Below are positions 30,623 to 40,613 of a DNA stretch of 64,000 bases, one piece after another; within the stretch, counting starts at the first letter, position 1; the number at the start of each line of letters is the position of its first letter. The stretch lies in the NCBI GenBank assembly GCA_905147135.1, contig LR990067.1, positions 6,820,001-6,884,000 on the forward strand, given 5' to 3'. The notes under the pieces were generated by a model. That model saw only the letters and a list, made by a program, of their open reading frames with translations, searched no databases and had not been told where the DNA came from. The position numbers and the translations under genes are program-made. The stretch comes from Blastobasis lacticolella (taxonomy: Eukaryota > Arthropoda > Insecta > Lepidoptera > Blastobasidae).

Positions 30623-30695
30623 ATTTTTTTTATACTACTGAGGTGGCTAACAAGCTTGCGGTCTGCCTGATGGTAAGCAGTCACCGCAGCCTATT
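30623..30695 (-). mobile_element. LINE-F 3' fragment at a SINE-D tail
   Basis: TTTTTATACTACTGAGGTGG to AGTCACCGCAGCC, followed by (TTTA)n that may be the rest of the SINE-D tail. Confidence 0.65.
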
Positions 30696-30829
30696 TATTA
30701 TTTATTTATTATTAGTACGAAACTGACTCGCTGTAGGATAAGCAGTCTCTGTCTAGGCGATATCCACTCGCCACTATACTTGTACTTACCTCTCGCTACA
30801 GCAAATCGTCCTTGACAAAAAAAATCGGA

Positions 30830-30956
30830 TATAAAAGAGAATCCACCCCAGTCGCAGCTCATCCCTAGTCAGATACATAACAAATGTAAGCCATCGTCTA
30901 TGCAAATGGAGCACGGCCAGTGCAAGCGAAAATCTACGGCTTTCCAACGATTCCAA
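30830..30956 (+). promoter_or_regulatory. Candidate core promoter and first exon
   Basis: TATAAAAG at 30830-30837 lies 31 bp upstream of the A of TCATCC (30859-30864), the spacing expected for a TATA box and arthropod initiator. Downstream are ATG at 30900 and 30906, 19 open codons from the first (MQMEHGQCKRKSTAFQRFQ) and a consensus splice donor CCAA/GTAAGTA at 30957. Another possible donor, AAAT/GTAAGC, lies at 30885. None of this is inside a recognised repeat. No second exon is identified, so it may be a real gene start, a decoy, or the first exon of a gene lying to the right. Confidence 0.35.
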
Positions 30957-31177
30957 GTAAGTACATATATATATATACCGTTGGTGTTGAAAAATTCAAC
31001 CATGGGAAAAGGTAACTGGGACCAGGTGTTTTTTCTTTGTAATTTCTCTTTCTGCTATTCGACTGCTTCCATCGCGTTAATTTTCTTTTAAGTCGAAACA
31101 AGCGATGTTTACTTTGAATGTAATTATTTTCTAGGAAGAATTTATCATCAACGTTATTTTGGCGTCAATATTCTTTA

Positions 31178-31335
31178 GACGACCTGAGTGAGTCTGCCAC
31201 GCAGAGGTTCGATTCCCGGCCGGGCAGAAATTGAAATAATTAATTTTAATTTCTGCACGGGACTGGGTGTAGTATGTATTTAAAAAAAAAGATGGCGTTG
31301 TGTGAATTTGTCCAAGCATTTTTGTTAATTAATTT
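31178..31335 (+). mobile_element. SINE-D with internal deletions
   Basis: GACGACCTGAGTGAGTCTGC, GAGGTTCGATTCCCGGCC, then a direct jump from GTATGTATTTAAAA to GATGGCGTTGTGTGAATTTG. Confidence 0.8.
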
Positions 31336-31344
31336 TACTTTATA

Positions 31345-31640
31345 ATAGTCAATATCTTAAACATGATCCAGCATTTGGTAGATTAGCTGATAACAGTAGT
31401 GCGACTGCCATCTAGCCGGGACTTTGTTAACAGGGGACCCTGAGCAGATTGGATCATGGTTACACATTCAGTCGCCTGAATGTGCAGGTTTCCTCATGAT
31501 GTTTTCCCTTACCGTGAGAGCATCAGTTAGTATTCAACTAATCTACATAACGCCGAAAAGAGGCAACGAGATTCAAATATGGTATCTCGGGGTACGAGTC
31601 GTACCTCTTAACCATTAGGCTACCGACGCTCTTCTACAGA
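31345..31640 (-). mobile_element. SINE-C, antisense, near full-length
   Basis: AACATGATCCAGCATTTGG to TAGGCTACCGACGCTCTTC. The middle carries GGATCATGGTTACACATTCA and GATGTTTTCCCTTACCG. Confidence 0.82.
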
Positions 31641-31659
31641 CAGATAGAAAAGTTATAAG

Positions 31660-31930
31660 TTTATATTCAAGTGCATTCTGCTTTATTGTTGTTGTTGGTT
31701 TTTAGTATTTTATAAATATTTTGAGTTGATTTTCGGTATGTGAATACTAGTGGGTAAAATTGTATTCGTAGTTAAGTATGTAAGAGTAATGTTGTTGTAA
31801 ATTTTTATGCACCGCCTGCAATTTTATTACCAGTTTTCGGGGTAGACTGGTAGACAAAGCTACAAAGCTTTAAGTCCACCTTTGTACTATTTTGTGCATA
31901 AAGTATTAAATAAATAAATAAATAAAACTA
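31660..31930 (+). mobile_element. LINE-Q 3' end, copy 2
   Basis: Same-strand partner of 19012-19272; ends TAAAGTATTAAATAAATAAA. A few substitutions and small indels separate them. Confidence 0.7.
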
Positions 31931-32079
31931 ATACAAGTTAAATAATAATTTAAATACTAAATTCAATACCTATATTCAGATTTCTATAAATAACACATTA
32001 AAAAACACATAACCCTTTCTTTTGGGCTTCGCCGCAGTCGCGTGATAAGTCAAATTCTTTCAATTTCTGTGGATAATAC

Positions 32080-32340
32080 TTACCATGCAGCAGGATGTGG
32101 AATGAGCTCCCATCCCGAAGTCTTTCCTCTGCATTATAACAAGAGTTTTCTTTTATTGTCTATAGGCTTGCATTTGACCTCATCTCACCTAATGGAAAGC
32201 GACGATGATGACGATGGGTTCTTCAAAAAGCATGTCTACAGATACCTCAAAGGCCGGCACCGCATCCGTTCCCCTTTGGTTGCAGATGGCCTGGACGACG
32301 GTGGCCATTTTTCATAAGATGGCCAGTCTAGGCAATAAAA
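32080..32340 (+). pseudogene. LINE-N reverse transcriptase C-terminal remnant
   Basis: AGGATGTGGAATGAGCTCCC encodes RMWNELPSRS. After about 80 bp of intruding sequence (32140-32215), another frame reads GFFKKHVYRYLKGRHRIRSP. WNELPS followed by FFKKHV..YL is the LINE C-terminal pattern. 3' sequence GATGGCCAGTCTAGGCAATA and A-run follow. Confidence 0.65.
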
Positions 32341-32444
32341 AAAAGCTGACGCCATCTTTTTCTATTGGAACGTAGATATTATTTATCTGTTTGTTAACAA
32401 CAAACGAAATGAATACTTATATTATTTATATACTAATAGTATAG

Positions 32445-32660
32445 ACCTATATAATATAATATAGCGTTCCGGCTCTGCCTGGCATTGTCGAGCACGGTTC
32501 GGTCGTGGTTGGCGAGGGTTACGTTTATCTACGGCCATAGAGCGGGCGGTCAGCGCGTCACTGTGTGTTTCCATCCTACTTTCTTACCCCCCTCCTTTTT
32601 GACGATTGAATGAGATATTTAATGTCCTAATCAATAAATAAATTTTGAATTTTGATGGTG
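32445..32660 (+). mobile_element. LINE-P 3' end, sense copy
   Basis: Partner of 14286-14497 in opposite orientation 18 kb away. Ends TCAATAAATAAATTTTGAAT. Confidence 0.72.
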
Positions 32661-33305
32661 AACATAAATAGTTAGATATCTACAAAATACTTAATCCTAC
32701 CCATCACAAAACCTAGAAACTCTACAGAAGTTTTCATACAGTCGCTTTGAAATTCCTACATATTTATTATGAATAATACAAATTGGTAGCTTTAGATCTG
32801 AATTGAATTGTGAGCTACAAATTGTCATAAAACTGTATTCACCCTCGAAGAAAGTCCTCAAGTACGTAAATTGTAGGAAGCCAACCCCTCATCCCACTAG
32901 CGACTTTTAAAGAATACACCTTAACTTGTTTGTAATAGAGTTGAAATTGCATTGCCGGAAGGTAGCCGGTATAATAATGTGGAAGATTTAAAATTCCTTC
33001 ATAGAAAATAATTACAGGACAGTTGACAATTTCACAAAATGATTAAAGTCACAAATAGCAGGTACTGAAGGTAGCACAGAAACCAACTAACAACGAGTAT
33101 AAGATGAGCTTGCGTCTCCATGGACGGGCATATCAATGACAGCTCCTTTTATACTAGTTTATTGGAAGTTGATTGGGCTGCCTTCTGTACCTACTCACGT
33201 AATACGTACCATACTAGTATGGTATCTAATAACCGTTAATTCGTGAATATTATAAGCTGACAATGTTTTTGATATAGGGTGCTCTATAATATAGAAATAA
33301 TAACA
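32661..33305. other. No gene recognised
   Basis: Unassigned; possibly unique host DNA. Confidence 0.4.
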
Positions 33306-33309
33306 GCCA

Positions 33310-33440
33310 TAAAATACAATGGTTATCCTTGCGTTAATGTCCCGGTTGTGTTTATCTAGAATTTGGCAGATCAGTTGAGTGACTGCCATCTGATCCCCGT
33401 GACCCTATTAACAAGCGAACCTAACCAGATTAGACCGTTT
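33310..33440 (-). mobile_element. SINE-C 3' half, antisense
   Basis: GCGTTAATGTCCCGGTTGTG, AGAATTTGGCAGATCAG, CCGTGACCCTATTAACAAGC; part of GACCCGGGG is deleted. Confidence 0.75.
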
Positions 33441-33459
33441 TGATTTTCATTCATTGGAG

Positions 33460-33537
33460 AATTGTGTTATAAGCTTTGCTTTCTTTGTGACTAGATGGCG
33501 CTGTATGAATTTGTCCAAACATATTTATTTATTTATT
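33460..33537 (+). mobile_element. SINE-D tail
   Basis: ATAAGCTTTGCTTTCTTTG, ACTAGATGGCGCTGTATG, TTTGTCCAAACATA and (TTTA)n. Confidence 0.8.
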
Positions 33538-34060
33538 ATTACTATAGTATTAATGTACTGCGCGAAATGCATAAAATAAAAAGCACAGGTCCTCTCCAAA
33601 CAATTTGGTACAAAAAAGAACACCCTGCCAATGAAAATTCAAATTACACACAACAGTTTCCACAAATTAAAGGTCCAATCAACGTTTAGGGCCGCTTCTT
33701 TACATCCCTTACAACTATAAAGTGCCTAATAATAATACAACCGACAACTACAGCTAAAACGTTTCATTACACATGTTAAATAGAATATTTAATGCACAAA
33801 AATTATCGGCCATTGTGGAACGGGCGCGGGCCACGCGACACCAATCAGGGGACGCCGTGGAATTCTAAATTTGAATGGGCCAATTGGATTTCGTAATTGG
33901 CTAGCGGCCGGACCTCGCTACAGTGGATTCAGATGTAATTAGTCGGAGTTTTGTGCTGTATCGGTTATAATTATATGTTGGTGTTTTATTGCCGGAGCGG
34001 TTTGTGTACTGATATGTTTATGGGATTTATGTTTAACTCGCACAAAGTTTAAGCGCTTAG
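33538..34060. other. Unassigned; GC-richer patch
   Basis: 33805-33860 (GGAACGGGCGCGGGCCACGC) is GC-rich, followed by CCAATTGGATTTCGTAATTGG. No frame or core promoter is clear. Confidence 0.35.
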
Positions 34061-34065
34061 TATAG

Positions 34066-34500
34066 GTAAATCAGGCGGTAGGACTCTATCAAGCCAGAGG
34101 AGTTAGCCTGGGTAAGTACCACCACCAATTTTATTTTTATTTGTCTAGCCGAGCGTTTGAACCTTTTGGCCATCTCACCTGGTGGTAAGTGACGATGCGG
34201 CCGAAGATGCCTGTCTAGGAACAGCCTATTCAACTAGCCTTGAAAGGGTCCAGATTATAATGATCAGGGAAAACATTCGCAGGCAACGTGTTCCATTCCT
34301 ATTTCCGCCGATAAGCAGCAATACTTGCATTGTTGTGTTCCGGTTTCAGGATAAGGTAGCCAGCGCAATTACGGGCATGAGGCGCTTCATCTTAGTCCTC
34401 ACAGTGACAACGCTCCTGCGGTTTGCATTTTTGTTGCATGCAACCTAAATGCATGAATCGTAGATGTTATAGGCGACAGTTACCGCCCTGGTTTATCACT
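34066..34500 (+). mobile_element. LINE-E interrupted by LINE-U
   Basis: GCGGTAGGACTCTATCAAGC to GTAAGTACCACCACC, then after the insertion CTATTTCCGCCGATAAGCAG, GGATAAGGTAGCCAGCGC and ATGCATGAATCGTAGATG. Confidence 0.7.
34110..34300 (-). mobile_element. LINE-U 3' end inside LINE-E
   Basis: Reverse A-rich tail AATTTTATTTTTATTTG, then GCCATCTCACCTGGTGGTAA, GTGACGATGCGGCCGAAGA, CAGGCAACGTGTTCCATTC. Related pieces at 57420 and 62550. Confidence 0.6.
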
Positions 34501-34524
34501 GAATAGAATAAAAAATTGTTCGAT

Positions 34525-34805
34525 TCCCCTTTTAAAAGGGTCATTGAGGTCAGATGGCAGTCGGAGCGACTTCCATCTGACTGCAACTATGAGGGCAGTT
34601 TTCCAAATTCTATAGTCAAGACGGACCCCGGATCGCCGGCCTGAGAGCACAACCGGGGCATTAACTTGTACCATGGAGGACTTGTTCGAGGCTAGTTCAA
34701 ACGCTGTATGCGTCGCCAAATACTGGGCGAATAAAGTATAAGTCAGAGTTTAGTCCATCGACTCGATAAGAAGAAGGGGAAGAACGCCAAGATGACCATC
34801 CAATA
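34525..34805 (+). mobile_element. SINE-C body interrupted by LINE-Y
   Basis: GTCATTGAGGTCAGATGGC to CACAACCGGGGCATTAAC, then after LINE-Y AACGCCAAGATGACC. AAC at both edges is a possible 3-bp TSD. An inverted GACTTCCATCTGACTGCAAC lies inside. Confidence 0.72.
34664..34775 (+). mobile_element. LINE-Y short 3' end, copy 1
   Basis: ACTTGTACCATGGAGGACTT, GCTGTATGCGTCGCC, AATACTGGGCGAATAAAGT, ATCGACTCGATAAGAAGAAG. A close copy is at 47092-47206; its junctions inside SINE-C define the ends. The AATAAA fits a LINE 3' UTR. Confidence 0.65.
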
Positions 34806-35015
34806 GTGAATCACCTATGTGTAGGAAAAAAAGGCTAATGAACAAATGGTGTTTTCATATTTTCAGGCTTGGGGAGGCCTATGCCTGGTAGTGGGTGTTT
34901 TTCGGCTGATATGATGATGATGATAAGACTTGCATTTTAAACTCGTCTACCTAATAGGAAGCATCGAGGAGGTTGAAGATGTAGCTTGCTTGCCTAGAAG
35001 GCACCTTGTTGACTC

Positions 35016-35230
35016 CTGGGAACCTATTTTTGAACCTCTCGCATCGACTCCAACGGTTTGTAATTCTTATTTTAGCGTGAAAAATTCGATATTTAATGCA
35101 TGGCGTTCATTTATTCTATTTTTGAACCGTTCGCTTTTAGTGTTGCCAATGTAATTTAAAAATATTGAATTTTTCATGTCTTAAATAAGAAATCGAAAAA
35201 TGAAAATCGTTTGTCTCGAAGCGAGCGGTT
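35016..35230. mobile_element. MITE-K copy 4
   Basis: CCTATTTTTGAACCTCTCGC and CTCGAAGCGAGCGGTTC are the ends; GTTGCCAATGTAATTTAAAA is near the centre. The CTATTTTTGAACCGTTCGC block occurs again inside, at about 35118. Confidence 0.65.
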
Positions 35231-35594
35231 CAAACTCAAACTCAAACTCAAATGATGCCCAATAGTGGTGCCCTTGAGTCTTAACATAAAGACCCAGAGA
35301 GTAAATACATAACCAACTATCCTTTAACAACAAAAAAGCAAATAATAGCCAATAATTTGTCCGAATTCAAATGAATCCGTACATCGGTCCCACGATGCGC
35401 AGTGGAATGTGATAAGCCTATTACGACTCGATTGTGGTACGAAATTGCAGATGCGGCATGTTTGAAATAGTTACTGTGTGAAAACTATGGCGATACTCTT
35501 TTAATGCCCATCGGTTTGTAGATTATGTAGGTATGTGTATTGGAAACAATTATTGTACCAGATATTCTTCATTCTTTCGTCTGTGAAATTATAA

Positions 35595-35815
35595 ATAATA
35601 AATATGCTTGGACAAGTTCACACAGCGCCATCTAGTCCCAAAGTAGGCAAAGCTTGTATTATGGGTGTTAGATAATTGATAAACTACTAATATACTTTTT
35701 TTAATACATACTCATTATACATATACTGCGCGGCCGGGTATTGAACCCGGGACCTCTGCGTGGTAGACCGGTATGTGAACCGCCATTGAAGCACTTAACC
35801 ACTCAGGTCGTCAAA
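35595..35815 (-). mobile_element. SINE-D, antisense
   Basis: ACACAGCGCCATCTAGTCCC to GTATTGAACCCGGGACC and CTTAACCACTCAGGTCGTC. The ATTTCAATTTCTG segment is deleted. Confidence 0.82.
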
Positions 35816-35819
35816 GTTT

Positions 35820-36588
35820 AAGATTAAGATAAGTAATTCGATAAAAAAAATCCAAATAAAACCCTCCATCCAAAGTCCATCAGTTCTAAATTCCATGTAC
35901 CACTGACAGAGATTTACACACTTCTAACTTATTACCGACGCCTCTCATTTTGAGCTGGGTGTTAAAAAAAACCAACAACCACATCCAAAGTGCAACACAG
36001 AATTCGTACATCAGATTCGCGAATCATGGAATCATTAAGGCCCTATCACACGACTTAACATAATATTTTGACTCGCTCCCACCCCCCGCTGGGAGCGTGT
36101 GCAATGCCCTTCATCACATTATTCTATTTTACACTATACGTTGTTAATATGGGATAATGATTTAAATAATAGGGTGGTGTTTTATTTACTTATCCTTCTT
36201 GTGGGACTGTCAGTTCTAAAAGGTCAGTTCGAATGATATTTTGTGTCAATGTAAATTTCTATTGTTTTGATAATAGGTATTTAATTAATTTAATATGTCC
36301 AAAGTTGGACAGCGAAATGTTGAAGAAGATGAAGTAATTTAATATGTAGAACAAAAATAACAACGGTAATGAGAGGCTGCTGATCCTCGTGAAAGGTAGT
36401 TGAATAGTGAACGTGAATACGTTTAAATATTTGAACTTTGAATTTGATTTACTTACAATAAGGTTAAGCAACAGTAGTTAGAATGTACAGCCAAAGTCTG
36501 TATGCAAAAATATCTAAAGAAAAAATTAAATTATTAATGTAAAGTACTAGTAATTAGTAAGTTAATGTACTAGTTCTTGTGAAACATT
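35820..36588. other. No gene recognised
   Basis: Unassigned AT-rich DNA with a 70-aa hydrophobic minus frame (36259-36471) that is likely chance. Confidence 0.4.
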
Positions 36589-36589
36589 A

Positions 36590-36722
36590 CGTCTTCCCAA
36601 ATGTTGTCTGGGAGAGATCGCTTAAAGCGATAAGACCGCCTTTGCGCGCATGTATATTATGCTGATTTTTGTTTATTGTCTTATAATATGTGTGCAATAA
36701 AGAGTTTTTACTTACTTACTTA
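36590..36722 (+). mobile_element. LINE-V 3' end
   Basis: TTGTCTGGGAGAGATCGCTT, AAAGCGATAAGACCGCCTTT, TGTGCAATAAAGAGTTTTTA and (CTTA)n. This 3' UTR, with a hairpin around the GCGATAAG block, is a common insect LINE end (CR1/Jockey-like). Reverse copy at 42898. Confidence 0.7.
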
Positions 36723-36836
36723 TTAATGTAAAATGATTTTACTAAGATCTGAACAGATCGTAGAGGTGCATGAGGCTTATCACCATGGTCCAGCGACAAT
36801 GCACTTTATTCATATTATATTACTTAGGAATATTGA

Positions 36837-36965
36837 CGATCTGAGTGGTTCAGCGATCATAAGATTACCACACAAAGGTCCCGTGTTCGATTCCAAACCG
36901 GGTAGAAAAATTTATTTTATTTATTTTACGGGTGTGGATGTTAGACGCGATTTGTCCATTTAGAT
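36837..36965 (+). mobile_element. SINE-D head and tail, middle deleted
   Basis: GACGATCTGAGTGGTTCAGC, GTGTTCGATTCCAAACCGGG, then directly to GCGATTTGTCC. Confidence 0.7.
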
Positions 36966-37400
36966 AAAGTTCAAGCGTATTATTATAAATTATTATGGAT
37001 GTATACTTATATAGATTTTCCAGGCGAATCTCACAGCTTATCATAAAGATAATTACCTAATTCTAAACATTGCAACTCTTTTGTCCCTCGGGAAACATAA
37101 AACAAAATCCCTTCCGTACAAATTTGTATGACAACTGTATCCAAAATTAATCGTAAGCGCCACTAAATACTACTAAACTAATCTAAATAAATATCCGATC
37201 TCCTGGATCGAACTCCATTGTGCGCCACGCGCCCTTTACAGGGTTATTCCACACCGTTGATTGGGAACGTATTGTCCAATTTGCGCAGTGTGAACACTCC
37301 TTTATGACACTTGGATTGGCACAGTGTGAGCTCGCCTTTATGTCATTTGTGCGCTTTGTTGTTTAAGGGCTTTATTTTGGGTATATTTTGTTAGTAATGT
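36966..37400. other. No gene recognised
   Basis: Unassigned; 37195-37360 is GC-richer with a GATTGG motif at 37259 but no core promoter or exon. Confidence 0.35.
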
Positions 37401-37794
37401 CTGTCTTGGCCGTGTGGTGTCCGGAAGAGTAAAATATCACCAACTATTTACACTCGTAGGTGTCGTACAAGGCGACTAATGGTTTCGAGGCAAAAGATCG
37501 AGAGTCTCCGTAGGCTGGAGAATGGGCAGCAGCGTTTTCCATTAAATAAATAAAAATAAAAATAAAATAGACATTTATTTCCATAATGTTTGCACACATT
37601 AGTATACACTGAATCCCGAGCTAGGTACAGACCTGTGTTACGGGAGACAGTTGCATCTTCCCATAAATTGCAATTACGTTATGAAAAAAGAAAAAGAAAA
37701 GTAATGGTTTATGAACTAAGTTAGTTTGAAACAAATATAAGTTAATAAAGCTTTTTTTGCAATTTAAACTGTCATACATTTCAATATGCTACAC

Positions 37795-37905
37795 TTGTGT
37801 GTGTGCAGGTGTGGGTGTGTATGTGGATAGGTGTGTGTGTGTTTGTGTGTGTGTGTGTTTGGATGTAGGTGTAGGTGTGGGTGTGTATATGCCTGTGTAT
37901 GTGAA
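37795..37905. repeat. GT-rich microsatellite
   Basis: Degenerate (GT)n with GGTGTGGGTGTGTATGTGG interruptions, within the LINE 3' UTR. Confidence 0.9.
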
Positions 37906-37913
37906 TGCTAATA

Positions 37914-38335
37914 CTAAAGAAGCAATGCTTCAGTCTGGTTGCAGTCATTGGATGGTAACCATTTCCTAATTGTACTTTTCACTTCGCGAACTGTAAGTGG
38001 GTGGATATTTAGAGCTCTATTAATCTTGTTGTATATAAACACAGCCATGGGACCTTGTTGACGTCTAGCTGAAGCGGTTGTACAAATAATTGGGGGACAG
38101 ACGTCTCTTATTGTTCGCTTCCTACCATAACCATCTCTATCAAATGAGGTTAGAGTGTGCTGCATGCAGACTAGCTGCAGAATATATAATTGCCTAACAG
38201 TCATTACACCGACATTTTCATACACAACTTTGTTGGAAATCTAAACGGACTAAAGGTCATAACTTTTAAAAGCGAACGTTGTGCTCTTTCTAAATGTATC
38301 ATAAAGGTTTTACATGCCCCACCCCACACTCATTG
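37914..38335 (-). pseudogene. LINE reverse transcriptase C-terminus
   Basis: Minus strand: VMTFSPFRFPTKL, a frameshift near 38222, VYENVGVMTVRQLYILQLVC, then SARRQQGPMAVFIYNKINRA, LNIHPLTVREVKSTIRKWLP and SNDCNQTEALLL. V..VRQLYI followed by YNKI......T.R..KS.IRKWL is a LINE C-terminal segment. About 100 codons are open beyond the frameshift; catalytic motifs are not included. Confidence 0.75.
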
Positions 38336-38376
38336 TGTATCTATTACACTGCGATCTCCAATCCGCCTGCCAAGCG

Positions 38377-38659
38377 ACCTGTCGAACTGACGACCTGAGT
38401 GGTTAAATGGTCAACATGCCACGCAAGAGGTCCCGGGTTCGATTCGCGGCCGGGCAGAAATTGAAATGATGAATTTTAATTTCTGTTACGGGTTTGAGTG
38501 TTCTATGTATAATAAGTATGTATTTAAAAAAGTATTTGAGTAGTATATCAGTTATCTAGCACCCATAGTACAAGCTTTGCTAGATTAGGGATTAGGGGAT
38601 TACGGCTTTTAGGGCTAGATGGCGCTGTGTGAATTTGTCCACGAATATTTATTTAAGCG
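38377..38659 (+). mobile_element. SINE-D inside SINE-A, 5-bp TSD
   Basis: AAGCG at 38372-38376 and 38655-38659 brackets it. GACGACCTGAGTGG, GGGTTCGATTCGCGGCC and TGTGAATTTGTCCACG are intact. A piece near 38585-38610 is a small internal rearrangement (GATTAGGGATTAGGGGATTA). Confidence 0.82.
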
Positions 38660-38745
38660 TGAAGATTATAGCAATTATCTCTCATTTGGTGAGAGAGGCC
38701 CTAAGTCCTGCAGTGGACTGTTATGGGCTGTGATGATGATGATGA

Positions 38746-39140
38746 ATGTCTGTCCGACGAGGACAGGTTGGTGCCTACTTGCCACTGTCTTTATCGGGCA
38801 TTAGCACGTTGCCTCGCCTCTCCAACACATACGAGTATGATACAAGTTAAACCGTGACCCGCGTTCTTGCATCACATGTGATGCATGCGGCCGTACTAAA
38901 TCAAAGGCGTTAAGCTTTGATGTACAAGTTAGAAAAAAAAAATTCGTAAGCATGTCCGAGCCAGATATAAAGATAAATAAACCTTTGATTAGAAAACTGC
39001 TTGCGTTGATGTCTTTTATAGGAGCGTTTATAGAAAAGACATCAACGTTTGTTATCAAAGTGCTATTTTATTCTTCATATTAATTTAGACACCGTGTGCT
39101 TTATAAAGGTTGCCCACTATAACTTGTGGTTCTTCGAAAG
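38746..39140. other. No gene; two hairpins
   Basis: GCATCACATGTGATGC (38869-38884) is a 16-bp palindrome containing an E-box. CGTTGATGTCTTTT (39004-39017) pairs perfectly with 39034-39047 over a 16-nt loop. Confidence 0.5.
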
Positions 39141-39144
39141 GTAA

Positions 39145-39280
39145 GTCGAAAAGTACCCAGAGGGCGGCACCGTCATCACTTCCCTTAGGTTGCAGGTGTC
39201 CTGGAGGTCACCGGAGGCAATCAATCGCCGTAAGGTTACCACTTTCCATCAGGTGCAGCATCTGAACGTATTATTTAGTC
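39145..39280 (+). mobile_element. LINE-N 3' remnant
   Basis: GCGGCACCGTCATCACTTCC, GTTGCAGGTGTCCTGGAGG and ACTTTCCATCAGGTG resemble the 32240-32330 region. Confidence 0.45.
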
Positions 39281-39607
39281 AAAAAAAGAACCGGACTGCA
39301 ACTGACTGACCACACCGCAGCTCATAACCTAACCACTGAATACCAGGGAGCCCACTGAAAACCAGCGTCACGGCGACTGTCGGGGATGTGGAGAGTGGCC
39401 CCATTGCACTCTCCACATGGCACAGGTAAGGAGAGTAGAGTATTTTTCTTCCGTCGATTTATCTATTTGTTACTATTTGTTTTTTATGAATAGTTTTGAA
39501 TGTTGTGCCGTGCCGTCTGAGTGGAATAAATGTGTTTTACTTTACTTTACTAACCGACAGAAAAAGTCAGATTATCCTCCCCCCCCCCCCACCAAGTTTA
39601 CTTAAAC
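39281..39607. other. No gene recognised
   Basis: Unassigned; contains a C-run at 39580-39590. Confidence 0.35.
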
Positions 39608-39750
39608 GCAAATATTTCAAATAGAGAAACCGTCGCTTTCAAATCAGTCCATCCGTTCGGCAGCTACGATGCCACAGACAGCCACACAAAGCCACAGATA
39701 CACAAGTGAAACTTATATAACACCCCTCTTTTCTCGTCGCAGGTTAAAAA
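39608..39750 (-). repeat. Reverse copy of the 20403-20585 repeat
   Basis: TCAAATCAGTCCATCCGTTC, GGCAGCTACGATGCCACAG, then GTGAAACTTATATAACACCC. Confidence 0.5.
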
Positions 39751-39904
39751 TACGCTGACGCGGCGTACTGCCTGATTATTTTCCTAAAAAGACGGCCTCT
39801 CAAGAACTTCACTCCGAATAAGTGCTAGAGATGGCTGGTAAATAACGTCACTGTGACTTTTCACGAATGTTACCAAATAACGTGGTAACGTATAGGACAC
39901 ACGG

Positions 39905-40181
39905 TAAAAAGATTGGCCGTGTGGTGTCCGGCAGAGTAGAATAGCACCAACCCCTTCACTCATGGGTGTCGTACAAGGCGACTAATGTTTTCGAGGCAAA
40001 AGATCAAGAGTCTCCGTAGTCTGGAAAATGGGCAGCAGCATTTTCCATTGTTATATTTAAACACTGCGATCTCTAACCCGCCTGCCAAGCGTGGAGATTA
40101 TGGCAATAACTCCCCTTTCGTGGGAGAGGCCCTAAGTCCTGCAGTGGACTGTAACGGGCTGTGATGATGATGATAAAAAGA
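39905..40181 (+). mobile_element. SINE-A with 8-bp TSD inside the TIR element
   Basis: TAAAAAGA at 39905-39912 and 40174-40181. Clean copy; CCCCTTCACTC lacks the usual TA. Confidence 0.88.
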
Positions 40182-40487
40182 GACGTCAGGACTCAGGACA
40201 CGTCAGTGTCGTTTCATCCGTAGTTGACTTGGAACGAACAAGACGTTCTTCTAAATTGACTTTCAAGAAAATTTTCAGTCTTGCTAAAAGGGTAGATTCC
40301 CAATCGACGGTATGTTAGGACAATAATGAGTGTGGCGTAAAAATATACTATAGTTGGAGATGAAATTAATGATCAAAAATGTAAACACACAACTGTCAAT
40401 GTCAAAGAGACTATCCAGGGGTATAAAACCTTTGGTTTGCATAACCAAATGGTTATGCATCATGCACACTTTTCAGTGTGCTTTACA

Positions 40488-40613
40488 ATGGCTGGGAAAC
40501 TTATGAAAACGAAACAAATCGATTTACCCCCGTTTGTTCAACTGATTAAAAACGTAATAAGTAACTCGGAAACCATTAGTCCAAGAACACTAGTTAGAAA
40601 AGTTCAATATTAG
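40488..40613 (+). CDS. Small ORF in the TIR element, doubtful
   Basis: ATG in good context (TTTACAATGG) opens 41 codons: MAGKLMKTKQIDLPPFVQLI, then KNVISNSETISPRTLVRKVQ, Y and stop. TATAAAA at 40422-40428 and TCAGTG at 40473 lie upstream, but 53 bp apart, more than a normal TATA-initiator spacing. Not recognised; could be a remnant of a transposase N-terminus or chance. A 10-nt-arm hairpin (TGCATAACCA) lies at 40438-40459. Confidence 0.2.
   Translation: MAGKLMKTKQIDLPPFVQLIKNVISNSETISPRTLVRKVQY

Larger units (their letters stand above)
37543..38335 (-). mobile_element. 5'-truncated LINE inside SINE-A
   Basis: On the minus strand: reverse transcriptase tail, stop, long 3' UTR with a (GT)n-like tract, and an A-rich tail (AAATAAATAAAAATAAAAAT) at 37543. 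Insertion split SINE-A just after TTTTCCATT. Confidence 0.75.
37406..38745 (+). mobile_element. SINE-A split by a LINE and a SINE-D
   Basis: 5' part 37406-37542 (GGCCGTGTGGTGTCCGG to GCAGCGTTTTCCATT), middle 38336-38376 (ATTACACTGCGATCTCC to CTGCCAAGCG), 3' part 38655-38745 (AAGCGTGAAGATTATAG to GATGATGATGA). In order the three pieces rebuild one SINE-A. Confidence 0.8.

Noticed and set aside
37757..37969. 70-aa cysteine/valine-rich frame
   Set aside because: Translation of the GT microsatellite.
40422..40478. Second core promoter (TATAAAA with TCAGTG)
   Set aside because: Spacing of about 53 bp between the TATA start and the initiator A is too long, and the site is inside a TIR element.
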